From Kosakonia quasisacchari (GTDB lineage Bacteria; Pseudomonadota; Gammaproteobacteria; Enterobacterales; Enterobacteriaceae), in the NCBI RefSeq assembly GCF_004331415.1, contig NZ_SJOP01000022.1, forward strand, positions 1 to 64,000: a stretch of DNA of 64,000 nt, given 5' to 3'. Below are positions 44,200 through 52,276 of the stretch, in pieces; within the stretch, counting starts at the first letter, position 1, and every line of letters begins with the position of its first letter. Under the pieces are notes generated by a model. That model had not been told where the DNA came from and ran no database searches. It saw nothing but the letters and a program-made list of their open reading frames with translations. The translations under genes were made by a program, and so were the position numbers.

Positions 44200-46743
44200 T
44201 TAGGAGAAGTACTGCTGCAGCAACGGCGCGTCGTTATCCTGATTTGCCGGTGTCGCGGTGCTGATTGCCTGATTACGGAACGGAATCACCTGCGCACGCC
44301 CTTCAACATTCACAATCTGGTAGAACTGCGGCAAGTTAAAGTTGATAAAGCTCGAACCGTAAGTAAAGCGATCGTGAGATGAAGAATAGAAACGGCTGAC
44401 ATCGCGCACCAGCTCTTCTTTGCTGCCTTCGCAGTGGTGATAGACTTCCGCACGGTTGCTCTCATCCAGAATATAGATGTTAAAGCCCTCTTCGCCGGTC
44501 TCTTCAAAGAAGAATTGAATAATTCCTTCGCTGGCAAAACCATCCACTACAGCAGGTAATTCAACGTGATTGGTTTCCACCTGCACCGACAGGCCATGCA
44601 GCTTGTTGTGAGAAATCGCGCCGTAAAACTCAATCGCGTTTTCCAGTTTCTGCACAGAGACATTCAGACGTTCAAAGAACAGCCCCCAGGTTTGACCGGC
44701 AACACGCAATGCTTTGAAACGCCCGGTTTCCTGGCGCGTACTGGAGAGGCGTAACTCAATACATTCTGACACCAGCTGTTGTACACGCGTGCGAATAAGG
44801 CCGCGTAAATGCTGGCTATAGCAGAACACTTCGACGCTATCCGGCGGCGCGGCATCCTGATGCATTTTACCCAGGATGGTTTTCAGCGCTTCGATCATCG
44901 CCTGCTCGCCGTTGAAATGCAGAGTTCTGACTTCATTCCACGAGTTGCGATAGAGCAAATCTACGCTACCGACGAGGCAATTTTGCTGCTCGCCAAAGCT
45001 GAACACATCAAGTTTACGGAAATCAAAATGCACCACCTGGTTACGGAACGCCGCAGTTGGGTCGTACTCCAGGTTAACGATGATCGCCAGGTGACGGATT
45101 TCGCAAGGACTGTAGAGCGCTTTTGGCGTCGGCGCAGGCAGCCGCAGCGGGAAGTGATGGGAAACATCCGCCACCATCTCCTGCAACTTCGGCAGATCAA
45201 CAATGCCGTTGCCTTTAATAAACAGGTGCGTACGCGACGTCAGCAGACCGTTAAACCACGCCCAGGCAACCAGCTTATTAAGGTAGCGGTTATATTCCAG
45301 CGGCTGGTGGCTAACGATTGAATCCATATTTGGCGCGCGGTTGTAAAGATACCAGCCCGTACGGTTGGCGCGGCCCGGCGGCACATGGATAAAGGTTAAA
45401 TTCGGTTCGGAGAGATCCGGTGAAATTTGCGGGTTCACCAGCGTGACTTTACCCGGCAGCGCTTCAAACGCCGCGTACAGCTTACGGGTTAATACGCCGA
45501 TATCTTGCGGGCTGGCGGAAACGCTCAGATTGTTACGGCGCGCAAAGCGAATCAGGTTGCGGTAACTCTGCATCATCGCGTCGAGCAGTTCGTTGTGCGC
45601 TTCGCGAACCTGATCGATTTTCCAGTTCGCGCGGTTATCCAGCATTGCTACACGCGCATCATCCCAGCCCCACTCTTTCACCAGTTGCGAAATCACTTCA
45701 CGACGCCAGCCAACGCAGGCGCGCTCGCGACTCAGTTTCTCGCACACTTTTAAATAGAAACATCGACGAGCAAGATCGAGACGCGCGGTGTCTTCAATCG
45801 CAACCAGATACCCCGTTACACGTTCCAGCATCATGCAGTAGTGATCGAGACCAAACGAGACAATTTCGCCATCGTGCAGACGCTGTTTGATATCTTTCGC
45901 CAACAGACGCGTGTTGGGATACTCCCAGGAATAGGCTTCCAGTAGCAGCGTTTTCAACACCGCTTTGTACGGGGAGTCGATGCTTTTATATAGCTGCCAC
46001 AGACTGGCACCGAAATACTCTTCCGCCGAAAGGGAGCTTAGACCTCCCAGATCCAGCCATTCGTTTGGCGTTAAAACACCTTGTGCATAGAGCGTCATGA
46101 CGTAATCGTCGTAATGCTCTTCTTCGTCTCCCGGCACCATATTCCATAGAATACGTTTACCGGCCAGGCGTACGGCGGTGCGGTAAAATTCGTCAAGCAA
46201 CAGGATATGCTGCGTAGAACCGCAGTCTTCACCGCCGAGGCTGCCACTTTCATTGTGGCGGAAACGGTTTTCATCAATCAGGAAGAAGCTCACTTCAACG
46301 CCGAGCGAGGCCGCCCAACTTTCCAGCAGGCTGCACTTACGCTGCAACAGCTGGCGCTCTTCATTATCAAGCCAGGATTGATGACAGACCCAAATATCAA
46401 GATCCGAGGAACAGCTTTGCCCAACCGATGAGGTACTGCCCATAGAATAGACGCCGGTGATCGGCAGCTCGCCTTTTGGCGAAACCTGCGACGGCATGCC
46501 ACGGTGCAGTTCGAGTTCGTTCAGGTAGTGAAGTTGGTTTTCATCAGGCGTGTAAAAGCAAATGCCCTGGGGAACGTTACCTTCAAGGTAGCCCGGCATC
46601 AGCGGATGGTGGTAATGCAACAATGTAGGCAGCAGACTGTAAACCTGCTGGAAAGCAGGCCCCATGGCAGCAAGCGCGCGATCCACACGCAATTGATTGA
46701 TGGCATCCAGTCTCTGTTTCAGAGTCTCAATATAGAGGTACAA
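44200..46743 (-). CDS. cyaA: Class I adenylate cyclase CyaA
   Basis: Makes cAMP from ATP; its activity is controlled by the glucose phosphotransferase system. It has 847 aa (848 in E. coli). The N-terminal half is catalytic, with GSTSSVGQS and SDLDIWVCH at about residues 103-120, and the C-terminal half is regulatory. The start codon is TTG (46741-46743), the same rare start used in E. coli, where it limits synthesis. The reading frame from TTG matches the E. coli N-terminus (YLYIETLKQRLDA) exactly. A CRP site lies upstream. Confidence 0.98.
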   Translation of the reverse strand: MYLYIETLKQRLDAINQLRVDRALAAMGPAFQQVYSLLPTLLHYHHPLMPGYLEGNVPQGICFYTPDENQLHYLNELELHRGMPSQVSPKGELPITGVYSMGSTSSVGQSCSSDLDIWVCHQSWLDNEERQLLQRKCSLLESWAASLGVEVSFFLIDENRFRHNESGSLGGEDCGSTQHILLLDEFYRTAVRLAGKRILWNMVPGDEEEHYDDYVMTLYAQGVLTPNEWLDLGGLSSLSAEEYFGASLWQLYKSIDSPYKAVLKTLLLEAYSWEYPNTRLLAKDIKQRLHDGEIVSFGLDHYCMMLERVTGYLVAIEDTARLDLARRCFYLKVCEKLSRERACVGWRREVISQLVKEWGWDDARVAMLDNRANWKIDQVREAHNELLDAMMQSYRNLIRFARRNNLSVSASPQDIGVLTRKLYAAFEALPGKVTLVNPQISPDLSEPNLTFIHVPPGRANRTGWYLYNRAPNMDSIVSHQPLEYNRYLNKLVAWAWFNGLLTSRTHLFIKGNGIVDLPKLQEMVADVSHHFPLRLPAPTPKALYSPCEIRHLAIIVNLEYDPTAAFRNQVVHFDFRKLDVFSFGEQQNCLVGSVDLLYRNSWNEVRTLHFNGEQAMIEALKTILGKMHQDAAPPDSVEVFCYSQHLRGLIRTRVQQLVSECIELRLSSTRQETGRFKALRVAGQTWGLFFERLNVSVQKLENAIEFYGAISHNKLHGLSVQVETNHVELPAVVDGFASEGIIQFFFEETGEEGFNIYILDESNRAEVYHHCEGSKEELVRDVSRFYSSSHDRFTYGSSFINFNLPQFYQIVNVEGRAQVIPFRNQAISTATPANQDNDAPLLQQYFS

Positions 46744-46838
46744 GACATATCGCCTGATGTTTACAGAAAATCCAAAATAGCCGTCACCTTTTTCCGCCCT
46801 TATCTTTATAGGGGTAGCGACGAAAAAATGGTCTAAAA

Positions 46839-46854
46839 CGTGATCAATTTAACA
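46839..46854 (-). promoter_or_regulatory. CRP site in the cyaA promoter
   Basis: On the minus strand TGTTA-N6-TCACG, within AAATTGATCACGTTT, matches the known CRP site through which CRP-cAMP represses cyaA in E. coli. It lies about 100 nt upstream of the TTG start, in the 311-bp gap to the divergent hemC. Nothing else in that gap can be called firmly. Confidence 0.8.
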
Positions 46855-47054
46855 CCTTGCTCATTGACCGTAAAGAAAGATGCGCTACAAACCAGTGTAG
46901 CAGCAAACACTCTCTGTAAAGTCCGAATTACAGCCCGATTGCGCCTGCATTGCAGAGGTATTGCCTTCTCGCACCCATGCAATCTACCGCGAGCACTGAC
47001 ACCCTAATGCAACAATGTTAGGATGGTCAACGGACGATAACGACGGTAACAAGC

Positions 47055-47996
47055 ATGTTAGACAATGTTTTAAGAATTGCCACACGGCAAAGCCCTCTTG
47101 CGCTCTGGCAGGCACAATACGTTAAGGAACGCCTTGAAGCGAGCCACCCGGGGCTTACGGTTGAACTGGTGCCGATGGTCACTCGCGGAGATGTGATCCT
47201 CGATACACCGTTGGCAAAAGTGGGCGGTAAAGGCCTGTTTGTCAAAGAACTCGAACTGGCTCTGCTTGAAAACCGTGCCGACATCGCCGTGCATTCAATG
47301 AAGGATGTACCGGTCGATTTCCCACAAGGGCTTGGTCTGGTGACCATCTGTGAGCGCGACGATCCACGCGACGCTTTTGTATCAAATCGCTATAACTCGC
47401 TCGACGAATTGCCCGTTGGCAGCATTGTCGGCACATCCAGCTTGCGCCGCCAGTGTCAGTTGGCTGAGCATCGCCCGGACCTGGTTATCCGCTCCCTGCG
47501 CGGGAATGTCGGTACACGTCTTAGCAAGTTGGATAACGGTGAATATGACGCGATTATTCTCGCCGTTGCCGGTCTTAACCGCCTTGGACTAGGTTCTCGT
47601 GTGCGCACCGCGCTACCGCCGGAAACCTCGCTGCCTGCTGTTGGCCAGGGTGCGGTGGGTGTCGAATGTCGCCTGGACGATACGCGTACTCGCGCCCTGC
47701 TCGCGCCGCTAAACCACGACGACACCGCCGTTCGCGTGAAAGCTGAACGCGCCATGAATACGCGTCTTGAAGGCGGCTGCCAGGTGCCAATTGGCAGCTA
47801 TGCTGAACTGATTGATGGCGGAATCTGGCTGCGTGGGTTGGTTGGCGCGCCAGACGGTTCCATTATGGTTCGCGGCGAACGTCGTGGCCGCCTGGAGGAT
47901 GCCGAGCAGCTTGGTATCTCGCTGGCGGAAGAGTTACTGGATAATGGCGCACGCGCCATTCTGGCCGAAATTTATAACGGAGACGCCCCCGCATGA
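47055..47996 (+). CDS. hemC: Porphobilinogen deaminase HemC
   Basis: Hydroxymethylbilane synthase, which links four porphobilinogens. It has 313 aa. The catalytic Asp84 is in SMKD and the dipyrromethane cofactor attaches to Cys242 in EGGCQVPIG. It is the first gene of hemCDXY, divergent from cyaA as in E. coli. Its stop overlaps the hemD start by 4 nt. Confidence 0.98.
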   Translation: MLDNVLRIATRQSPLALWQAQYVKERLEASHPGLTVELVPMVTRGDVILDTPLAKVGGKGLFVKELELALLENRADIAVHSMKDVPVDFPQGLGLVTICERDDPRDAFVSNRYNSLDELPVGSIVGTSSLRRQCQLAEHRPDLVIRSLRGNVGTRLSKLDNGEYDAIILAVAGLNRLGLGSRVRTALPPETSLPAVGQGAVGVECRLDDTRTRALLAPLNHDDTAVRVKAERAMNTRLEGGCQVPIGSYAELIDGGIWLRGLVGAPDGSIMVRGERRGRLEDAEQLGISLAEELLDNGARAILAEIYNGDAPA

Positions 47997-48733
47997 GCAT
48001 TCTGGTCACCCGCCCGTCCCCCGCAGGGGAAGAATTAGTGAGCCGACTGCGCACACTGGGGCTGGAGGCCTGGAGCTTTCCGTTGATCGAATTTACACCG
48101 GGCCGTGAGTTGAGTTCGCTCCCAGCCCGGCTTGCCGCCTTAACCGCAGACGACATGGTGTTTGCGCTGTCGCAACATGCCGTTTCATTCGCTCACGCGC
48201 ACCTGCAACAACACGGCCTGGCCTTTCCGAACGAACCACATTATTTCGCGATTGGTCGCACCACAGCGCTGGCACTGCACACCGTCAGCGGGATTGACGT
48301 GCGCTATCCCTTTGATCGGGAAATCAGTGAAGTGTTGCTACAATTACCTGAATTGCAAAGTGTTCAGGGCAAGCATGCACTAATCTTACGGGGTAACGGC
48401 GGGCGAGAAGTGCTGGCTGAAACGCTGGCGGCGCGCGGTGCTGAAGTGGAGTTTTGCGAGTGCTATCAACGCAGCGCGAAATTTTATGATGGCGCGGAAG
48501 AGGCGATGCGCTGGCATACACGCGGTGTGACCACGCTTGTGGTCACCAGCGGCGAAATGATGCAACAACTGTATTCACTTATTCCTCCCTGGTATCGGGA
48601 GAACTGGTTACTTCGCTGCCACCTGGTCGTGGTAAGCGAACGTCTGGCGCACCTCGCCCGGGATCTGGGCTGGCAGGATATTCAGGTCGCTGACAATGCC
48701 GACAACGATGCGCTGCTTCGCGCATTACAATAA
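47993..48733 (+). CDS. hemD: Uroporphyrinogen-III synthase HemD
   Basis: Cyclises hydroxymethylbilane with inversion of ring D to give uroporphyrinogen III. It has 246 aa, as in E. coli. This family has low sequence conservation, but ILVTRPSPAGEELVSRL, FALSQHAVSF, ILRGNGGREVLAE and LVVTSGEMMQQL are recognisable. It is translationally coupled to hemC. Confidence 0.97.
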   Translation: MSILVTRPSPAGEELVSRLRTLGLEAWSFPLIEFTPGRELSSLPARLAALTADDMVFALSQHAVSFAHAHLQQHGLAFPNEPHYFAIGRTTALALHTVSGIDVRYPFDREISEVLLQLPELQSVQGKHALILRGNGGREVLAETLAARGAEVEFCECYQRSAKFYDGAEEAMRWHTRGVTTLVVTSGEMMQQLYSLIPPWYRENWLLRCHLVVVSERLAHLARDLGWQDIQVADNADNDALLRALQ

Positions 48734-48754
48734 CTCTCATAATGGGAAGCCATA

Positions 48755-49915
48755 ATGACGGAACAACAACACTCCTCCGCCGAGGTTGAAGAGACCAAAG
48801 CGGCTGACGGCGCAACGCCGCCGCCGGAGAAAGCAGAGAAAAACGCACGCGCTAACAGGACCAGCCTTGCACTCAGCGCCATCGCCATCGCGATTGCACT
48901 GGCATCTGGCGCAGGGCTTTATGGCTGGGTAAAACAGCAGACGGCAACCCTAAACACCAACAATGGCGAACTCGCCGACCAGATTATTGCGTTACAACAG
49001 TCGCAGGATAAGCAGCGTGCGGAGCTGGAAGGCGTAATCAAGCAGCAATCCAGCGAGCTTGCAGCGGCTAAACACCAGAACGACATGCTGGCAAAAGAGC
49101 TGAATGAAGTGCAGCAGAAAGTGGCAACCATTTCCGGTTCTGACGCCAAAACCTGGCAACTGGCTCAGGCTGATTTTCTGGTGAAACTGGCCGGTCGCAA
49201 ACTGTGGAGCGATCAGGACGTCACCACCGCGGCGGCACTGCTGAAAAGCGCCGATGCCAGCCTGGCGGATATGAACGATCCGAGTCTTATTACCGCCCGC
49301 CGCGCGATTACTGACGATATCGCCAGCCTTTCCGCTATCACCCAGGTGGACTACGACGGCGCCATTCTGAAGTTAAATCAGCTTTCCAACCAGATTGATA
49401 ACCTGCGTCTGGCGGATAATAACGATGATGATACCCCGATGGATGCGGACAGCAGCGAGCTGTCCGGCTCCATCAGCGAATGGCGGGTAAACCTGCAAAA
49501 AAGCTGGCAGAACTTTATGGACAGCTTTATTACCATTCGTCGCCGTGATGAAACAGCCGTGCCGCTGCTCGCACCTAATCAGGATATCTATCTGCGTGAG
49601 AATATCCGTTCGCGCCTGCTGGTTGCCGCGCAGGCCGTTCCGCGTCACCAGGAAGAGACTTACAAGCAAGCGCTGGATAACGTCTCCACTTGGGTGCGGG
49701 CCTACTACGATACCGATGATGCCGCGACCAAAGCATTTCTCGAGGAAGTGGACAAGCTGAGCCAGCAAACCATTGCCATGGATTTGCCGGAATCACTGCA
49801 AAGCCAGCCAATTCTTGAAAAGCTGATGCAGACACGTGTACGCAATCTGATGGCCCAGCCAGCCGTAGCGTCTGAACAGGCACCTGCCGCCGCCGACGCA
49901 GCACAAGGAGAGTAA
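48755..49915 (+). CDS. hemX: HemX, uroporphyrinogen-III C-methyltransferase-like membrane protein
   Basis: A 386-residue inner-membrane protein: a charged N-terminus, one membrane helix (about 35-57, SLALSAIAIAIALASGAGLYGWV), a long coiled coil (about 65-125) and a conserved periplasmic domain. Some databases label it a methyltransferase, but no SAM motif is visible, and its role in the haem operon is not settled. It lies 21 nt after hemD and 2 nt before hemY. Confidence 0.95.
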   Translation: MTEQQHSSAEVEETKAADGATPPPEKAEKNARANRTSLALSAIAIAIALASGAGLYGWVKQQTATLNTNNGELADQIIALQQSQDKQRAELEGVIKQQSSELAAAKHQNDMLAKELNEVQQKVATISGSDAKTWQLAQADFLVKLAGRKLWSDQDVTTAAALLKSADASLADMNDPSLITARRAITDDIASLSAITQVDYDGAILKLNQLSNQIDNLRLADNNDDDTPMDADSSELSGSISEWRVNLQKSWQNFMDSFITIRRRDETAVPLLAPNQDIYLRENIRSRLLVAAQAVPRHQEETYKQALDNVSTWVRAYYDTDDAATKAFLEEVDKLSQQTIAMDLPESLQSQPILEKLMQTRVRNLMAQPAVASEQAPAAADAAQGE

Positions 49916-49917
49916 CC

Positions 49918-51114
49918 ATGTTAAAAGTGTTATTGCTCTTTGCACTGCTGATCGCCGGGATCGTGCTTGGCCCTATGCTCGCCGGGCATCAGGGATACGT
50001 GCTGATCCAGACCGATAACTACAACGTTGAAACCAGCGTCACCGGGCTGGTCATTATTCTGGTGCTGGCGTTAGTGGTTATCTTCGCTCTTGAATGGGTG
50101 CTGCGCCGCATTTTCCGTACCGGTTCGCATACCCGCGGCTGGTTCGTTGGCCGCAAACGCCGTCGCGCCCGTAAACAGACAGAGCAGGCGCTACTGAAAC
50201 TGGCGGAAGGCGATTATCAGCAGGTTGAAAAGCTGATGTCGAAGAATGCCGACCACGCGGAGCAACCCGTAGTTAACTATCTGCTGGCGGCGGAAGCGGC
50301 GCAGCAACGTGGCGATGAAGTCCGCGCGAATCAGCATCTGGAACGCGCCGCAGAGTTGGCGGAAAAAGATCCGATTCCGGTGGAAATCACGCGCGTACGT
50401 CTGCAACTGGCGCGAAACGAAAACCACGCCGCACGTCATGGCGTGGACAAGTTACTGGAAATCACGCCTCGCCATCCTGAGGTATTGCGTCTGGCAGAGC
50501 AGGCTTATATCCGTACCGGCGCGTGGACGTCGCTGGTGGATATCATCCCGTCGATGGCGAAAGCCAACGTTGGCGACGATGAACACCGCGATCTTCTGCA
50601 GCAGCAGGCGTGGATCGGCATGATGGATCAAGCGCGTGCCGATCAAGGCAGCGAGGGGCTGAAAACCTGGTGGAAAAACCAGAGCCGCAAAACCCGCCAG
50701 CAAGTGGTATTGCAGGTGGCCATGGCCGAACACTTAATTGAGTGCGACGATCACGATACCGCACAGGAGATCGTTCTTGATGGCCTGAAGCGCCAATATG
50801 ACGATCGCCTGGTATTGGTCATCCCTCGCCTGAAAACCAATAATCCGGAGCAGATCGAAAAAGTCCTGCGCCAGCAAATCAAAACGCAGGGCGATCGCCC
50901 ACTGCTATGGAGTACGCTGGGGCAATCGTTGATGAAGCACGGTGAATGGCAGGAAGCGTGCCTTGCGTTTCGTGCGGCGTTGAAACAGCGCGCGGACGCG
51001 TTTGATTATGCCTGGCTCGCAGATTGTCTCGATCGCCTGCATCAACCGGATGAAGCCGCCACCATGCGCCGTGACGGTTTGTTATTGACGCTGCAAAATA
51101 ACCCGCCTCACTAA
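49918..51114 (+). CDS. hemY: HemY, TPR-containing inner-membrane protein
   Basis: A 398-residue protein with two N-terminal membrane helices (about 3-22 and 42-63), an Arg/Lys-rich linker, and a C-terminal tetratricopeptide-repeat domain. It belongs to the proteobacterial HemY_N family and is unrelated to the protoporphyrinogen oxidase called HemY in Bacillus. It is the last gene of hemCDXY. glmZ follows on the opposite strand. Confidence 0.96.
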   Translation: MLKVLLLFALLIAGIVLGPMLAGHQGYVLIQTDNYNVETSVTGLVIILVLALVVIFALEWVLRRIFRTGSHTRGWFVGRKRRRARKQTEQALLKLAEGDYQQVEKLMSKNADHAEQPVVNYLLAAEAAQQRGDEVRANQHLERAAELAEKDPIPVEITRVRLQLARNENHAARHGVDKLLEITPRHPEVLRLAEQAYIRTGAWTSLVDIIPSMAKANVGDDEHRDLLQQQAWIGMMDQARADQGSEGLKTWWKNQSRKTRQQVVLQVAMAEHLIECDDHDTAQEIVLDGLKRQYDDRLVLVIPRLKTNNPEQIEKVLRQQIKTQGDRPLLWSTLGQSLMKHGEWQEACLAFRAALKQRADAFDYAWLADCLDRLHQPDEAATMRRDGLLLTLQNNPPH

Positions 51115-51180
51115 CACACTTGATTCGAGTTGCAGGAAAGCTAAAGCACCTGCAACTCGAAGCATAGAGTGTTACGACAT

Positions 51181-51386
51181 AAAAAAACGCCTGCCAGAAT
51201 ATTCAGGCAGGCGTTAAAACAGGTCTTTGACAACTAAATGGGTGCTTCACTCAACGTTATGTCCATGGTGTTTGATGAGGCCGAAGCGACATCTGTCTGT
51301 GGACGATAAGCACCGTAAACGGCTCTGCATCATTCCTGAGTTTATGAGGCCTGTAGGCGAACATAAGAGATGGAATGAGCATCTAC
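51181..51386 (-). ncRNA. glmZ: Small RNA GlmZ
   Basis: A 206-nt region closely matching E. coli GlmZ. It has the 5' end GTAGATGCTCATTCCATCTC, the central segments GCAGAGCCGTTTACGGTGC and CACCATGGACA, and the processing/pairing region AACGTTGAGTGAAGCACCCA. The terminator stem is formed by 51206-51215 and 51186-51195, followed by seven T. Full-length GlmZ with Hfq activates glmS translation, and RapZ with RNase E inactivates it by cleavage. The location next to hemY matches E. coli. Only the loop of the terminator and scattered positions differ. Confidence 0.95.
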
Positions 51387-51413
51387 GCGTGGATTATTGC
51401 ACATATCGTGCCA
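51387..51413 (-). promoter_or_regulatory. Overlapping sigma-54 and sigma-70 promoter of glmZ
   Basis: On the minus strand TGGCACGATATGTGCA matches the sigma-54 consensus TGGCAC-N5-TTGCA at all but one position. GG (51412-51411) and GC (51400-51399) are 12 bp apart, which puts +1 at about 51387, right at the GlmZ 5' end. AATAAT just downstream could serve as a sigma-70 -10. The overlap matches the arrangement described for glmY/glmZ in some Enterobacteriaceae. Confidence 0.75.
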
Positions 51414-51519
51414 TAACTGCATTAACTAATGTTACAGAGCGCAACCTTTTAAAATATCAGCAAATTCAGCGTTTCTTGCCCCGACACCACGCCTTAGCTG
51501 CCTTTCCCAAAATCCAATG

Positions 51520-51537
51520 TGTCGCCGCATAGCGACA
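51520..51537 (-). promoter_or_regulatory. GlrR-type activator box 1 upstream of glmZ
   Basis: TGTC-N10-GACA, the consensus given for the sigma-54 activator GlrR (YfhA), is matched exactly. It lies 134-151 bp upstream of the glmZ start, a normal distance for a bacterial enhancer-binding protein. Confidence 0.7.
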
Positions 51538-51582
51538 AATAGCAGGCTAATTACTATAGCCATTTAAAATCAGCAAGTTGCA

Positions 51583-51600
51583 TGTCACCGTTAAACGACA
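51583..51600 (-). promoter_or_regulatory. GlrR-type activator box 2 upstream of glmZ
   Basis: A second exact TGTC-N10-GACA lies 63 bp beyond box 1. A degenerate third copy (TGTC-N10-AACA) is at 51615-51632. No protein-coding gene is evident in 51540-51690. Confidence 0.65.
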
Positions 51601-51691
51601 CAGCAGATGCATATTGTCGTTCAGGAGCAACACAGGCAAAAAAGAGAATGGAAAGGCGCGAAATGTAGAAGAAGTGGCAGGAAAGACAAAA

Positions 51692-51717
51692 ACAAAAAAC
51701 CCCGCTTACGCGGGGTT
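51692..51717 (-). terminator. Rho-independent terminator of the tRNA operon
   Basis: AACCCCGC (51698-51705) and GCGGGGTT (51710-51717) form an 8-bp stem with a 4-nt loop, followed on the minus strand by TTTTGTTTTTG. It lies 7 nt past the CCA end of tRNA-Pro. Confidence 0.9.
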
Positions 51718-51723
51718 CAAAAT

Positions 51724-51800
51724 TGGTCGGCGAGAGAGGATTCGAACCTCCGACCCACTGGTCCCAAACCAGTTGCGCTACCAAGCTGCGCTACTCGCCG
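51724..51800 (-). tRNA. proM: tRNA-Pro (UGG anticodon)
   Basis: A 77-nt tRNA with encoded CCA. The CGGCGAG acceptor, the D arm AGCGCAGCTTGG, anticodon TGG within CTGGTTTGGGACCAG, and the T arm GGAGGTTCGAATCCTC are intact. It is the last of four tRNAs transcribed leftward. Confidence 0.97.
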
Positions 51801-51838
51801 TTTTACTGCTTTTTGAATTTTTCGTTCAATCTAAGTTG

Positions 51839-51924
51839 TGGTGCGAGGGGGGGGACTCGAACCCCCACATCCTAAGGACACTAACACCTGAAGCTAGCGC
51901 GTCTACCAATTCCGCCACCTTCGC
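51839..51924 (-). tRNA. leuT: tRNA-Leu (CAG anticodon)
   Basis: An 86-nt class II tRNA with encoded CCA, acceptor GCGAAGG and anticodon CAG in the AGCTTCAGGTGTT loop region. The variable arm GTCC-TTA-GGAT is one base shorter than in E. coli leuT as recalled, with a 3-nt loop and a closing G-U pair, but still pairs. The T-loop is TTCGAGT. Confidence 0.96.
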
Positions 51925-51952
51925 ATTCCACGAAACTTGCACTGCAAAATAA

Positions 51953-52029
51953 TGGGGTGGCTAATGGGACTCGAACCCACGACAACTGGAATCACAATCC
52001 AGGGCTCTACCAACTGAGCTATAGCCACC
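51953..52029 (-). tRNA. hisR: tRNA-His (GUG anticodon)
   Basis: A 77-nt tRNA counting the extra G at position -1 that is typical of tRNA-His and is encoded here. The acceptor GTGGCTA and anticodon GTG in CTGGATTGTGATTCCAG are intact, and CCA is encoded. Confidence 0.97.
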
Positions 52030-52097
52030 ACTGTAAATCTGTTCACGCGGTATCGTGGTATTTCACGAACCACCGCAGCTCAAGCGCCGGGTTTAAA

Positions 52098-52174
<77 letters not shown>

Positions 52175-52195
52175 GTAGCGCCGTTGCGGGGGTGG

Positions 52196-52224
52196 ATAGT
52201 ACGGACTTCGGGCGCGGCTGTCTA
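52196..52224 (-). promoter_or_regulatory. Promoter of the argX-hisR-leuT-proM operon
   Basis: On the minus strand -35 TAGACA (52219-52224) and -10 TACTAT (52196-52201) have a 17-bp spacer and are followed by a C-rich discriminator (CCACCCCCGC). Such GC-rich discriminators are typical of stable-RNA promoters under stringent control. Confidence 0.8.
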
Positions 52225-52276
52225 GTGCTTTTTTGAAGAAAATGCGCGTTTGGTTATGCTTTGCGCATTTTGCCTC

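Noticed and set aside
51227..51532. A 101-codon plus-strand frame opposite glmZ
   Set aside because: It begins with TTG, has no ribosome site or known domain, and is largely the complement of the conserved GlmZ RNA and its promoter, which explains its openness.
51607..51952. Short plus-strand frames across the tRNA region (51578-52163)
   Set aside because: They read through the reverse complement of tRNA genes. Their recurrent RxDSNLRP-like peptides are a known artefact of translating tRNA complements.
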